Source: Rhynchonema sp. JSB1_4
Lineage: Eukaryota > Nematoda > Chromadorea > Monhysterida > Xyalidae
DNA: 64,000 bases
Direction of reading: 5' to 3'
Assembly (NCBI GenBank): GCA_030248065.1
Contig: JASAMV010007160.1
Span: forward strand, 1 to 64,000
The position numbers and the translations under genes are program-made. The notes below the pieces were generated by a model. It did not search any database. It was not told the origin of the DNA and saw only the letters and a program-made list of their open reading frames with translations. Shown here piece by piece: positions 23,225 to 33,700 of the stretch (its first letter is position 1; the number at the start of each line of letters is the position of its first letter).

Positions 23225-24075
23225 CTAAGATGACGGCCACGCCTCTTTTTTCGGCATTTTCGGCGCCAACGCTTTGACGAGCTTTTGGGCCGGGGATTCC
23301 GTTTCCGGCAGCTTCGCCTTGCACCTAACGACAGCGTAGATCGCATCACGCATTTCCTTGTGACGCGACAGGTACAGAAAAATATTCACCATCGGATTCA
23401 CGTTCTGGCAAATCGTAATGTATGGAGCGATGAGTCTCATCAGTTGGCGATCACTGCCGATCACGTACGAACGAATGAAATGAACGAAATTCGGCAACAC
23501 AAAGAACACGAGCGTGCACGCGGCTGAAATGCCGAAAGTGACCGTCAGACGCCTTTGAGCGCGTATCTGACGGTCTTTCACGCTCGGCGGCTGGCTGGAG
23601 CGATTCAGCTGTCGCACACTGCGACGGTACAACGACGGTATGAACACGTAGATGACGACACTGCCCGTGCCGAACACTATGCGCACGCCGTAGTACAAAT
23701 ATGAACTCACGATCGGATTCCCGATTACCGAGTTGCTACTGCAGTTAATCGGGTACAGTTTTGGTGACTCGGTGTGGCCCATAATGTAGGAAACCGTCGC
23801 CAAAACGCAAAAGTTCAGACAAGCGGCCGCAAAGAATCCGGCCCACATTTTCTTCGCATAACCGGCTCTGAATTTCCAATAACGCAGCGGGTGCAAAACA
23901 GCAATCAAACGGTCAACGCTGACCATGAACAACATCAAAGCGGCCATCGGAGTGGCCAGCAGCAGTAGAACGCCGTGCGCAGTGCTCAAACAAAACCAGG
24001 ATGTGACTTTGGCATTGTGCCCGTAGGAGAGGTAGAGCGGAATTCGATACATGGGGGCGGCGACAAACGCCACGC
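23225..24075 (-). CDS. srsx-like serpentine chemoreceptor, main 3' exon
   Basis: This is the last exon of a rhodopsin-like receptor of about 283 residues in view. It starts at an acceptor TTTGTTGCAG on the minus strand, so the open frame upstream of 24075 is intron. Membrane segments 2-7 can be drawn. Segment 3 ends in SVDRLIAVLHPLRY (the DRY-region motif). Segment 7 has NVNPMVNIFLYLSRH (NPxxN..Y-type), and segment 6 follows a basic loop (RAQRRL). These fit the nematode srsx family. The exon carrying the N-terminus and segment 1 was not found within the next 2 kb, which is filled with MITEs. The gene is therefore incomplete as read and could be broken. Confidence 0.75.
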
Positions 24076-24230
24076 CTGCAACAAAAGCAAGAGCAACACA
24101 TCGTCTGCTGGGCGAAGTTTGATGAAGACCCCAACCCGAATCACTTCCTTCCCCTGTTGGGGACCCATCTGGCAAGTTTCCGGATATGGCCTCATTTGGG
24201 TAGCTTTTGATTCAAGGTCTCAAAACAGGC

Positions 24231-24804
24231 CAGGGTTGGAAAAAAAATTTTTTTAAACAAGTTTTTTTAAAATCTCAGATTCGGGGAAATTTTTATCAAA
24301 TTTGCCTAAAAAACGCGCAAAATCGCGAAAAAATGCAACTTTAATTGACAAGTCACTTTTGTGACTTGGTTTGCATCACTTATGAAGGGTGTTTACGTCA
24401 TTTCGATGCGATCCAACAGTCTGTGCTTGTTATGGACCTATGATTGCTGCTCTGTGGTATCAGACACAACGGTTTGTGGTCGAATAAGCAAGATTCACTC
24501 ATAAACCATACAGAATTGAGAATATAAGCTGCAGAAATATTTGTCGGGTCGCTGAATCAGTCGTATATGACCGACCCGATGGGGTATGACATCAAAGTAC
24601 CATGTAAGTACATGCATACTGTTCTTATGTATCACGGGGAGGTATAATAACATCATTTGGGGCATCTTAGATACCAAATACATGCCCCAAAAGTGACTTT
24701 GTGAAGAAAATTTTTCGACCCTTGAGAAAAAATGACAAAAAATAACCCCCAAAAAGGCCATTTTTGGACGTTTTAAAAAAAAATTTTTTTTTTGCCCAAC
24801 CCTG
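24231..24804. mobile_element. hAT-type MITE family Q, 8-bp duplication
   Basis: It begins CAGGGTTGGAAAAAAA and ends TTTGCCCAACCCTG. Exact AAACAGGC copies flank it at 24223-24230 and 24805-24812. The interior includes CAAAATCGCGAAAAAATGCA and GACAAGTCACTTTTGTGAC. It lies just upstream of the visible srsx exon. Confidence 0.9.
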
Positions 24805-24944
24805 AAACAGGCATCATGTGGAAAGCGAAATATAACTGGAATGAACACTGAACCGACTTTCTTCGGTCGTATGATTTGATATCAGTCGTTCTCACAGATT
24901 GGGTATATAGGGTGTGGAATTTTTGAAACGGTGTAAAGCAGGGT

Positions 24945-25072
24945 CGGAAAAAAATTTTTTTTTTTAAAAAGTCTGAGATTCGGGGAAATTTTACCAAATT
25001 GGCCTAAAAAACGCGCAAAATCGCGAAAAAATGCAATTTTAATTGACAAGTCACTTTTGTGACTGGTTTGAA
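24945..25072. repeat. Family Q fragment (left part only)
   Basis: It repeats the left 130 bp of the element at 24231 in the same orientation (CAGGGTCGGAAAAAAATTT, then CAAAATCGCGAAAAAATGCA and GACAAGTCACTTTTGTGAC). The right end is missing. Confidence 0.75.
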
Positions 25073-25182
25073 AAGAACCGTTTGATTTCCGAAAAAACGT
25101 TAAACGGACCAAAGCAAGTTTTAAGGACGCTTTTTGAGTCCGAAAACACACACACACACACACGAGCTAACGAACTCTCAAT

Positions 25183-25622
25183 CAGAGGTGGGAATCGGGC
25201 CGGGTTACCTCGGCCCGGCCCGGCCCGACGAGGTCCGGGGGTCGGCCCGGCACGGCCCGGCCCGACAGTTCGGGCCGGGAAGTCCGGCCCGGCCCGGCCC
25301 GACTTGGAAAAAAGTCGGCCCGGCCCGATTTTTTCGGCCCGACTTTTTCTGATGATATTTTGAAGCAATTTTTTGGTGCAAAAATTACTGTTTTTTTTGG
25401 TTTAAAAATACCTGATAATCATGGAAGTCGGTACTAATTTGCAGAATCGCGAGAAATTTTGGCAAATTTAGCCTGAAAAATCACGATTTTTTATTGAAAT
25501 TCGATGATGTCGGGCCTTTTCTGGCCGGCCACCCCGGCCCGGCCCGACATTCCGAAAAGTCGGCCCGGCCCGGCCCGACCGTTCGGGCCGGAAACCTCGG
25601 CCCGGCCCGATTCCCACCTCTG
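25183..25622. mobile_element. hAT-type MITE family J (GGCCCGG-rich), copy 1
   Basis: The termini are CAGAGGTGGGAATCGGGCC and the complement. Exact CTCTCAAT flanks lie at 25175-25182 and 25623-25630. Both arms carry runs of GGCCCGGCCCG, and the core is AT-rich. It is inserted next to, or in, LINE sequence. Confidence 0.9.
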
Positions 25623-25630
25623 CTCTCAAT

Positions 25631-26520
25631 CGTCTCAATTTCACCATCATTAGTTGGCTCTCCGCAAATGGCATGGCCCTAGCCAGTCATAAGAGCGTCA
25701 CTGTAAGGCTTGGGTATCGCCCCCAAGTCCCACCTGTCTATTTTTGTGGGAATGAGCAGATTGTTTCACCCAATGGTGTGGCTGGGGGGGGGGGGGGAGT
25801 GGGGGGTCCCCCCCCAAGGTACAGTGGGTAGGTTGCCGCCCCTCGCCTGGTACAGTAGGTAGGTTGCCGCCCCTCCCCTGGTACAGTAGGTAGGTTGCCG
25901 CCCCACCTAACTTTTCACCCAAAACATACATTTTTGGCTTAAAATTGCATAAAATTAGCATATTTGTATGCAAATAGGCGAAAAATCGCGCGCTGCGCGC
26001 GAAATTAGTGTTTTAGGCCACATTTTCTTCAGTATTTAGACATAAAAAATTTCGTTTTCCAGATGACCCCCCCCCCCCCCAAGTGGTACGACCCCCCCCC
26101 CCCTAGCTCGGCTGGTACAGTAGGTAGGTTGCCGCCCCGCATTTTGGGTGGTACAGTAGGTTGCCGCCCCGCCTGGGTAGCTACACCACTGGTTTCACCT
26201 CCCCATGTCCGGGACCTGGGTGTCATAATTGACCAACAAAACTTAAAATTTGAGTCACACATTGGTAAAATTGTGGCCGACGCCAGTAGAATGGAAAAGA
26301 CCATCCGCCGTAACTTCCACAGTCGTAGTCGCGACTTCCTCCGCAAACTCTACTTGGCCTATGTTCGTCCATTACTGGAATTTTCCATGTAACAGGAACA
26401 GGCTCCCAGAGGACGTCGTCTCCGCTGCCTCAATTGCGGCCTTTAAATCTAAACTAAACTCACGTGGTCGAGACGTAGTTTCTCGCCATATTTCAACAAA
26501 ATTCTCAGCCGTCGTTGACT
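25631..26520 (+). pseudogene. LINE (non-LTR retrotransposon) reverse-transcriptase fragment, broken
   Basis: Two pieces of one reading frame are visible: 25631-25770 (SWLSANGMALASHKSV) and 26200-26390 (VRDLGVIIDQQNLKF, then RDFLRKLYLAYVRPLLEF). They form the C-terminal part of a LINE reverse transcriptase. MITE K1 (25771-26191) splits it, and removing K1 plus one target copy keeps the frame. After PLLEF the sequence jumps to another frame with NRLPEDVVSAASIAAFKSKL, normally further downstream, so an internal deletion has occurred. The element cannot be active. Confidence 0.8.
25771..26191. mobile_element. hAT-type MITE family K, copy 1
   Basis: It begins CAATGGTGTGGCTGGG and ends GGTAGCTACACCACTG. 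Exact GTTTCACC flanks lie at 25763-25770 and 26192-26199. The left arm has three tandem copies of a 27-bp unit containing GGTACAGTAGGTAGGTTGCC. The core has CGCGCGCTGCGCGCGA. Confidence 0.9.
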
Positions 26521-26755
26521 GATCTCCGCAGTCACTGAGTTGCTGCTTTCAGGTAATTGTCAATTTTTGTTATCGCCTGTTGTCATCTCGTGTGCGCCAT
26601 TTATCACTGATTTTTCGCCTGTCGTTGCTGTTTTTGGTTGGTTTAAAATTTCTCTGGTACGTTTTGTCGTTTGTTCATTCATGATTATCATTATGTTACG
26701 TACACTCGTTTATTTTTCAGGTGTTTTCCGGATCTCGTTGTAGGTCTTTGCGTGC

Positions 26756-27045
26756 AATTTTGGCCAAAAAATGGGGTAAAAATAGTACTTTTTCCAAATT
26801 TTCGCCGAAAATCGCCTAAAATTGGGTATTATGTGTGGGTTTGCGCGCGGAGCGCGCGATTTTTGTGAAAATAAGGTCGAAAAACACCGATTTTTGCCTT
26901 AAAAAGGTATAAAACTGCTTGTGAGAGGTATGATTTGGAGTTGTGAGAGGTAAGTACTCAACCCCCCCCCCAACCCCCCCTCTGGTTTTGTGGTAGGTAA
27001 GTACTCAGAGGGGGTAACCCCCCAACCCCCCCAGCCACTACTATG
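26756..27045. repeat. Repeat P, copy 1
   Basis: It is nearly identical to 29922-30212 in the same orientation. Shared blocks are TTTCGCCGAAAATCGCCTAAA, TTTGCGCGCGGAGCGCGCGA and GTGAGAGGTAAGTACTCAAC followed by C runs. It probably represents the right half of a larger MITE. Confidence 0.7.
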
Positions 27046-27177
27046 CCCCCTAGGTACATAACCCCCCCCCCCAGGCCATCGGCTCTGGTACAGTAGGTAT
27101 CCCCCCTCTCCGAGCGCGGTACAGTAGGTATCCCCCCTTCAGAGTACCTCCAACACTGCAGTACAGTAGGTATTATG
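27046..27177. repeat. GGTACAGTAGGTATCCCCCC repeats (family L-like arm)
   Basis: Tandem units of GGTACAGTAGGTATCCCCCC are followed by CCTCCAACACTG, the end motif of family L (see 31544). The series resumes at 27765-27900 beyond the AATACC minisatellite, so the minisatellite appears to have inserted into it. Confidence 0.6.
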
Positions 27178-27762
27178 GGTGGGCACAATACCCAATACCC
27201 AATACCAATACCACGGGAATACCAATACCACCAGTGTTTGGTATTGGTATTGGGTCTAATTCTGGTATTGGGTATTGGGTATTGGTATTGAAACTGACCT
27301 GGTGTTGGTATTGGGTATTGGTATTGGGTTTGCCCAGGTATTGGGTCAAAACCAATACCCAATACTAATCCAGAAAAACCCAATACCAAACCAATGCCAA
27401 ACCCAATACCTGACTCAAAACCCAATACCAAACCAATATCAAACCCAATACCAACCCAATACCAAACCAATACTACGACCAATACCCAATACTCAATACC
27501 AACCCAACACCCAATACTCAATACCAATACCAACCCAACACCCAATACTCAATACCAATACCAACCCAACACCCAATACTCAATACCAATACCAACCCAA
27601 TACCAAACCCAATACCAGGCCCTTCAGTAGTATTGATCTGGTATTGGGTGTTGGTATTGGTATTGGGTTTCACCCGGTATTGGTATTGGGTATTGGTACA
27701 GGGCCGGTATTGGTATTGGGTATTGGTACTGGGTGTCAAAAGTGGTATTGTGCCCAGGCCTA
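27178..27762. repeat. AATACC/GGTATT minisatellite bounded by inverted ends
   Basis: The outer ends are GGGCACAATACC and GGTATTGTGCCC. Inside, hundreds of bases consist only of CCAATACC and GGTATTGG units in both orientations. Long Pro/Asn/Gln-rich frames here are artefacts of the repeat. Confidence 0.85.
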
Positions 27763-28090
27763 GTAGATATCCCCCCTGGCCTGGTACAGTAGGTATCCCC
27801 CCCGATGTTTGGCATGGTACAGTAGGTATCCCGCCCGATTTTCACCCCGGTACAGTAGGTATCCCCCCGATTTTGCCTCAAAAGTGCCAATTTTTGACCA
27901 AAATGGCCAAAATTAGTGTAAAATCAGTGGTTTTTACCTCAAATTACCCCAATTTACCCCAAATTCGCGCGCTACGCGCGCAAATACTACGTTTTCACAC
28001 GATTCCACACATAATTTTGCCAAAAAATTGTAATGTAAAACTGATGAGTTTTTCGATTTCAGTGAAAGATTGTCTCGATCACAAAAATTA
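27763..28090. repeat. Family L-like arm, right part
   Basis: It contains several GGTACAGTAGGTATCCCC units and then an AT-rich part with AATTCGCGCGCTACGCGCGC. That part matches the core of family L at 31740-31780 in reverse complement. Confidence 0.6.
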
Positions 28091-28325
28091 ACCGGCCCAA
28101 AGCCCGGCCAAAAATTGTGTAAAACAAGCGTTTTCGACAGACTTCAACACTCTTCAAGAACACACTCATCACTTTGAACAAATTTTGTACTTAAATTTGT
28201 TATTTTTTTCGAAGTTATGCTCTGAAGTACTGGAAAAATATTTGAAAAAAACGGTGTTTTTCAAAAAAACCGGTTTTTTTCACCAAAAATAAAAAACCCG
28301 TTCTTTATGACAGTATAGTGTCGGG

Positions 28326-29183
28326 CAGAGGTCGCAATCGGGCCGGGTTTGGCCGGCCCGGCCCGGCCCGAGCCCCCAAACCTCCGGCCCGGCCCGACCC
28401 GTACCCCCAAATCTCCGTCCCGGCCCGGCCCGAACACCCAAATCTCCGGCCCGGCCCGAATTTTTGGCTCAGATTTTAACCCAATTTTTGTCATAATTTT
28501 TGCGATTTTTGAATCTATTTTTTTGGTTGAAATTTCATGGTCTTCCATGAAAAAGTCGCCAGATAGACAATACCAATGGTGTGGCTGGGCGGCTGGGGGG
28601 TGGGGGTCCCCCCTAGGTACAGTAGGTAGGTAAGGTAGATGACGCGCCATCCTGGTACAGTAGGTAGGTCGCCGCCCCCCGGCTGGTAAAGTTGGTTGCT
28701 ATTTTTGTCTCAAAATGGTATAAAATTGATATTTTTCACTCCAAATAATCGAAAAATCGCGCGCTGCGCGGGAAATGAGGGTTTTAGAGTACATTTTCAT
28801 CTAAATTTAGACAAAAAATTTTGTTCCCCCCAAGCTCGGCCGGTACAGTAGGTAGGTTGATTGCAGACCTTTCTGTTGGTACAGTAGGTTGATTGCACGC
28901 CTGGGTAGCCACACCACTGACTGATCACTTACTTGCCAAATCCGTCAGAAATTGTTGTATTTTTGACAAAAAACCCTACTTTTTTCAGTAAAATAAGTCA
29001 CTTCAGAAGCTTCGGGCCGGGCTGCCCGGCCCGGCCCGACCCTCCAAATCGGCCCGGCCCGAGCCCAAAGCCCAAAATCGCGGCCCGGCCCGGCCCGACC
29101 CTCCAAATCTCCGGCCCGGCCCGAGCCAAAAGCCCAAAATCGCGGCCCGGCCCGAGCTCGGGCCGGCCCGATTGCGACCTCTG
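28326..29183. mobile_element. hAT-type MITE family J, copy 2, containing a nested K element
   Basis: The termini are CAGAGGTCGCAATCGGGCC and the complement. Exact GTGTCGGG flanks lie at 28318-28325 and 29184-29191. A family K copy (about 28575-28918) sits in the middle. Confidence 0.85.
28575..28918. mobile_element. MITE family K, copy 2, nested in J
   Basis: The ends read CAATGGTGTGGCTGGG and GTAGCCACACCACTG. It has the same GGTACAGTAGGTAGGT units and GCGCGCTGCGCGGG core as copy 1. I could not see a clear 8-bp duplication. Confidence 0.7.
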
Positions 29184-29302
29184 GTGTCGGGCAGTGTAGT
29201 GGCAGGCAGATGCTTGCAAGGTACCCTTGGGGGGGATGGATCCAGATGGTTGCAAGGTACCCCCTACCCAGCCTCCAGAAGGTTGCAAGGTACCCCTGGG
29301 GT

Positions 29303-29703
29303 CAGTGTAGTTCCTGGTCCGGAGGGGGAACAGGCGGTACCCCCTTTTTTCGGAGGGGGAACAGACGTACCCACCGGGGGGGGGGAAGGGGGGAGGGACC
29401 CGGAAGGGGGGGGGGGGAGGACCCAAATTTGGAGAAAAGTCATTTTTTGACGTCGAAAATTTAGCTCATTTTTCCCCTTTTAGGAAAAAAATCTCAATAA
29501 AAAAGGCGATTTTTGACGACATTGACCTAAAAATCACTCATTTTATGCCTAAAAATGCCTATTTTGGGCCAAAATTCGCCTATTTTAGGTAAAAATTGGG
29601 GGAGCAGACGTACCCGGAGGGGGAACAGTGGGGCAGGCGTACCATGGAGGGGGGAACAGACGTACCCGAAGGGGGGACCCCCCTCCCCCCAGGAACTACA
29701 CTG
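29303..29703. mobile_element. hAT-type MITE family N, copy 1
   Basis: It begins CAGTGTAGTTCCTGGTCCGG and ends CCAGGAACTACACTG. Exact CCTGGGGT flanks lie at 29295-29302 and 29704-29711. The core is AT-rich with alternating TTTAGG and AAAAAT blocks. Confidence 0.9.
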
Positions 29704-29921
29704 CCTGGGGTCCGAAAAATGGGTGTTTTTTGCATGCTTTTTTCTGCAAAATTGGCCGAAAAAATGGTACTTTTTTCAATTTTGGCCGAAAACTTGCCCA
29801 AAATAGCTATTATATGGAGGTTTGCGCGCGGAGCGCGCGATTTTTGGGGTTTTGAGGTCGAAAAACACACCAAAATGTCACATTCTGCGAAAAAGGCGAA
29901 AAAACACCGTTTTTGTGATAC

Positions 29922-30212
29922 AATTTTGGCCAAAAATTGAGGTAAAAATAGTATTTTTTCCAAATTTTCGCCGAAAATCGCCTAAAATTAGGTATTATGG
30001 GTGGGTTTGCGCGCGGAGCGCGCGATTTTTGGGAAAATAAGGTCGAAAAACACCGATTTTTGCATTAAAAAGGTATAAAATTGCTTGTGAGAGGTATGAT
30101 TTGGAGTTGTGAGAGGTAAGTACTCAACCCCCCCCCCAACCCCCCCTCGGGTTTTGTGGTAGGTAAGTACTCAGAGGGGGGGGGTAACCCCCCCCCCAGC
30201 CACCACTGTGCC
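29922..30212. repeat. Repeat P, copy 2
   Basis: Direct copy of 26756-27045, with the same GCGCGCGGAGCGCGCG palindrome and the same C-rich tail. The two copies are 3.2 kb apart. Confidence 0.7.
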
Positions 30213-30467
30213 CGACACCCGACATCTCTCTAACCCTAATGCCCATAACCCATGCGACGCTAATAAATAAACAATCCAAAAACGGTTCAAAAATAGGTGT
30301 TTTTGTCTTCGGGATTTCTCAAGCACTGGAAATTTACTTGATGAAAAAATCTTTTTTTTTCAAAGGCATAAATTACTGACCCACAGTCACTGTTGTTGTT
30401 AAATCAACAGTCACCAACAACAGGCGATTTTCGGTGAAAATTTACAGTGGCCAAAATTACGGTACCA

Positions 30468-30540
30468 GAGGTGTCAGTCAGGCCGGGCCGAGCCGAGGTT
30501 TTCCATGGTCGGGCCGGACTTCCCGGCCCGACATTGCCCA
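30468..30540. repeat. Family J fragment
   Basis: It starts CAGAGGTGTCAGTCAGGCCG and continues with GGCCGGACTTCCCGGCCCGA. Only one end of a J-type element remains. It lies about 180 bp upstream of the SHPRH start. Confidence 0.5.
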
Positions 30541-30696
30541 AAACATTGAAAAATCGTGGTTTTTCATAAAAGAACAGCGGTTTTTCGTAAAGATTTGGCA
30601 CCGGATTCATTACTATGCCCAATACCAGGTATTGTGTATTGCCCCCATGCCTAAATAGGCATTGAGATTTGGTCACAAAAATGCGGTCCAATTGCA

Positions 30697-30698
30697 GC
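30697..30698 (+). promoter_or_regulatory. Candidate spliced-leader acceptor of SHPRH
   Basis: CCAATTGCAG ends at 30697, 23 bp before the ATG at 30720. An acceptor so close to a start codon without a coding exon before it would suit spliced-leader addition in a nematode. This is inference; RNA data would settle it. Confidence 0.3.
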
Positions 30699-30719
30699 AT
30701 CAGAATTCGTGGTGACAAA

Positions 30720-33700
30720 ATGGTGCGAACGAAGGCAGCCGCGACCAATCGCCTCAACAGTGACGCGCGTCTGGCCGCTAGTTGGGATTCGGCGGTGGAG
30801 TGGAATCATCAAAATCAAACGTCATCATCAAATCTGATCAACGATATCGAACCATCCGAAGATGCTGAACCGTCAAAATTACAAAATCTAGTCATCGAAC
30901 CCAGTTCTAGTCAATCAAACAACGTGCAATCAGTCACCGTGCCCAGACATATCGATCATGAATCCGTCATCGCTCGTGAAACATCAGCGAATTCTAAAGA
31001 TTGCGTTGTCATCACCATTGGGACGAATTTGAGAAATGCCAAGGATTGGATCAAAATGGGCTCGAAACTGTGGAAATGGTTGGACGACCGACCAGATGCA
31101 AGCTTGGTAGGGCTGTTTGATTTCTGATTCTTATCGATATCGTATCAATCGAATCAATTCATTCCGTGCGTACCAGTGTAGTTCCTGGTCCGGAGGGGGA
31201 GATAGCGGACCCCCCGTTTTTTTTCGGAGGGGGAGATAGTGTACCCCCGAAGGGGGAAGGGGGAGACCCAAATTCAGGAAAAAGTCACTTTTTGAGGTGG
31301 AAAATTTGACCTATCTTTGCCCCTTTTTGGAAAAAATTCTTCATAAAACGGGTCTTTTGGCGACTTTTGAGAACAGACCTGAAAATCACACATTTTAAGC
31401 CTAAAGATGCCCATTTTAGGCCTAAAAATGGCCATTTTAGGCAAAAATTGGGGGCGATAGTGTATCCGGAGGGGGAGATAGCGTACCCGAGGAGGGAAAC
31501 CCCCTCCCTCCCCCCAGGAACTACACTGGTGCATACTTATGCTCAGTGTTGGAGGTACTCTGGAGGGGCCCCCTCCGAGGGGGGATACCTACTGTACCGG
31601 GCTCGGAGAGGGGGATACCTACTGTACCAGAGCCGACGGCCTGGGGGTGTTATGTACCTAGGGGGGTTTTCGGGGGGTTGGGGGTTAGGTTTTGGGGTGA
31701 AAATTTTTAATGTTTTTATTATGTGTGGAATCGTGTGAAAACGTAGTATTTGCGCGCGTAGCGCGCGAATTTTGGGTAATTTGAGGTAAAAACCACTGAT
31801 TTTACACTAATTTTGGCCATTTTGGTCAAAAATTGGCACTTTTGGGACAAAATCGGGGGGGGGATACCTACTGTACCGGGATGAAAATAGGGGGATATCT
31901 GCTGTACCATGCCAGACATCGGGGGGATACCTACTGTCCCAGGCGAGGGGGGATACCTACTGTACTGGGGGGGGGGCTACCCCCCAAATCCCACCCCCAC
32001 TTCCAACACTGCTTATGCTTGTGTTGCAAGCTGCGCAACTGCTTGTTTCTTGTCTCTCCCATTCGGATATTTGCCATGTGACGCAGCACTTAGAACGATA
32101 GGAGCATTGCATATTAATTACATTACATGAACCATGCTGATCGTTTGTTTTTGTATGGAAAGATGCGTAATTCCCGCTGGTGGAGGGGACTATTTCACAC
32201 CGTATTGTAGAACAAATCGAAGTAAACGTCAAATTGTGTTTCAGTCGGCGCAACGGCGCGATTCAAGCAGCAGCAGACTCACCCTGTCGATCAACAAAAC
32301 CGATCCAACCGTTATTCGCGCGTTCCACATCCGTTCGACTGATTCTGTTCAATCACAAGTGAATCGTATCGATCTGATCGGTCACTTGAAATCGATCAAT
32401 TCTGAATTCGACGCCTTTTCGTCGTGTCGCCGACGTCGCGGCCAGATTTCGTTGGTTTTGTTCGATCCTGTTGATCTTTCCAATCGGCTGAAAATCGACG
32501 TGTTCGTCAAACGAACCGAAGTGAACGGGGAGAATGGGATGCGATTTGGCGCGTTGAATAGTCGTGATCGCGATATGAAATTGATTGTTGAATGGGTGAT
32601 TGGCAGGCGAATTGATGGATGCAGTGAACAGGTGCGTGAATGGCCGAAGCAGTGTTTTTATCACCAGAAGATAATCAAGGTCTTAACGAAGTAATCAACT
32701 GTCCGAGTGTCGGCAAACGTTTCCACGTGCGAACAAACGGTGACCACAAGATTTTTTTCCGTGTTTCTTCGAACTCGACAACGTCATTCACTTTTTCAAA
32801 ATGTTTTAAGAAACAGCGAATGTGGAGTTACTTCCACAAACAAATCTGATGATTTTTTGTCTGCCGATCGAATTGGCTTCATATTTTGACTCTGAATGAC
32901 CAGGCAGTGCCGTTCGTTTCGCAGCTGCCAATCGGTGACGTTAATCAAACACTAATATACAAATGTATACTGGCGGAAAAACCGGTTTTTTATATTTTCT
33001 TAAAAAAACGATAAAGAACCGCATTGTATAAGGATAGGGGGAGCCCAAATGAGGTATTTTTGGGGCATGTTAATGTTAGCACGGACATTACAGTGGTGTC
33101 TGTGGGTGTTTTCAAGGCTGACTATGACCAAGATCGGCGAAACAAGCCACGTTGACATCGTCTGCGCATTACCAAAGTTGTTAAGAAAATTTTTTCCAGC
33201 TTTTGTTAAAAATTGGAAAAATCGTGCAAAAGGACCGATGTTTCTCGGAGGCTGAGGTCTTTTCGGTTTTTTTTTTCACGGTCCCGGATGGACCCAGTTT
33301 TTTCGTGAAAAAGTTTTTTTCCATCCGCCAGTGTATATAAGTGCTCAGAAAATTTTAACGTTCGCACATCTGTTTGGCTGGCTGTCAGTCACAAAATACT
33401 GCTTCATTGGGGAATGCTCATCCCCACCACAAGCCCAGCTTTATGTGCACACTGTGCATGCATACCCGCCGGCATCAAATGTTATGAAATATTTGCAGGA
33501 GGAACCCCAATCATCCAGCAATGATGGTGCTGGACGTCAACGCAAAGAAGACATTCACGAGTTCTACGCGCAAGTGAAACATCAGCGTGCCAGACTTGTG
33601 CGTGCTGGCGGGAGGAAAGCCAACGTGCAACCACAGGCACTAGTGCCGACATTGAGAGCATATCAACAGGATGCTGTAAGTTTGAGCTTTGGATAATTTT

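Larger units (their letters stand above)
29192..30212. mobile_element. MITE family O, copy with nested N element
   Basis: The left end is CAGTGTAGTGGCAGGCAGAT and the right part ends GCCACCACTG. Units of TTGCAAGGTACCC lie near the left end. The N element at 29303-29703 is inserted in it, and repeat P forms the right part. The 8-bp flanks do not match, so this is a composite or rearranged copy. Confidence 0.55.

Noticed and set aside
24076..24175. N-terminal extension of the srsx-like frame
   Set aside because: A clear acceptor TTGTTGCAG precedes 24075 on the minus strand and the extension has no receptor features.
25800..26180. Spaced identical repeats resembling a CRISPR array
   Set aside because: The units are parts of hAT-type MITE arms with target duplications in a eukaryotic genome; spacers are not unique protospacer-like sequences.
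27275..27763. Long open frame rich in Pro, Asn, Gln and Ile
   Set aside because: It is a translation of the AATACC minisatellite; several frames are open on both strands for the same reason.
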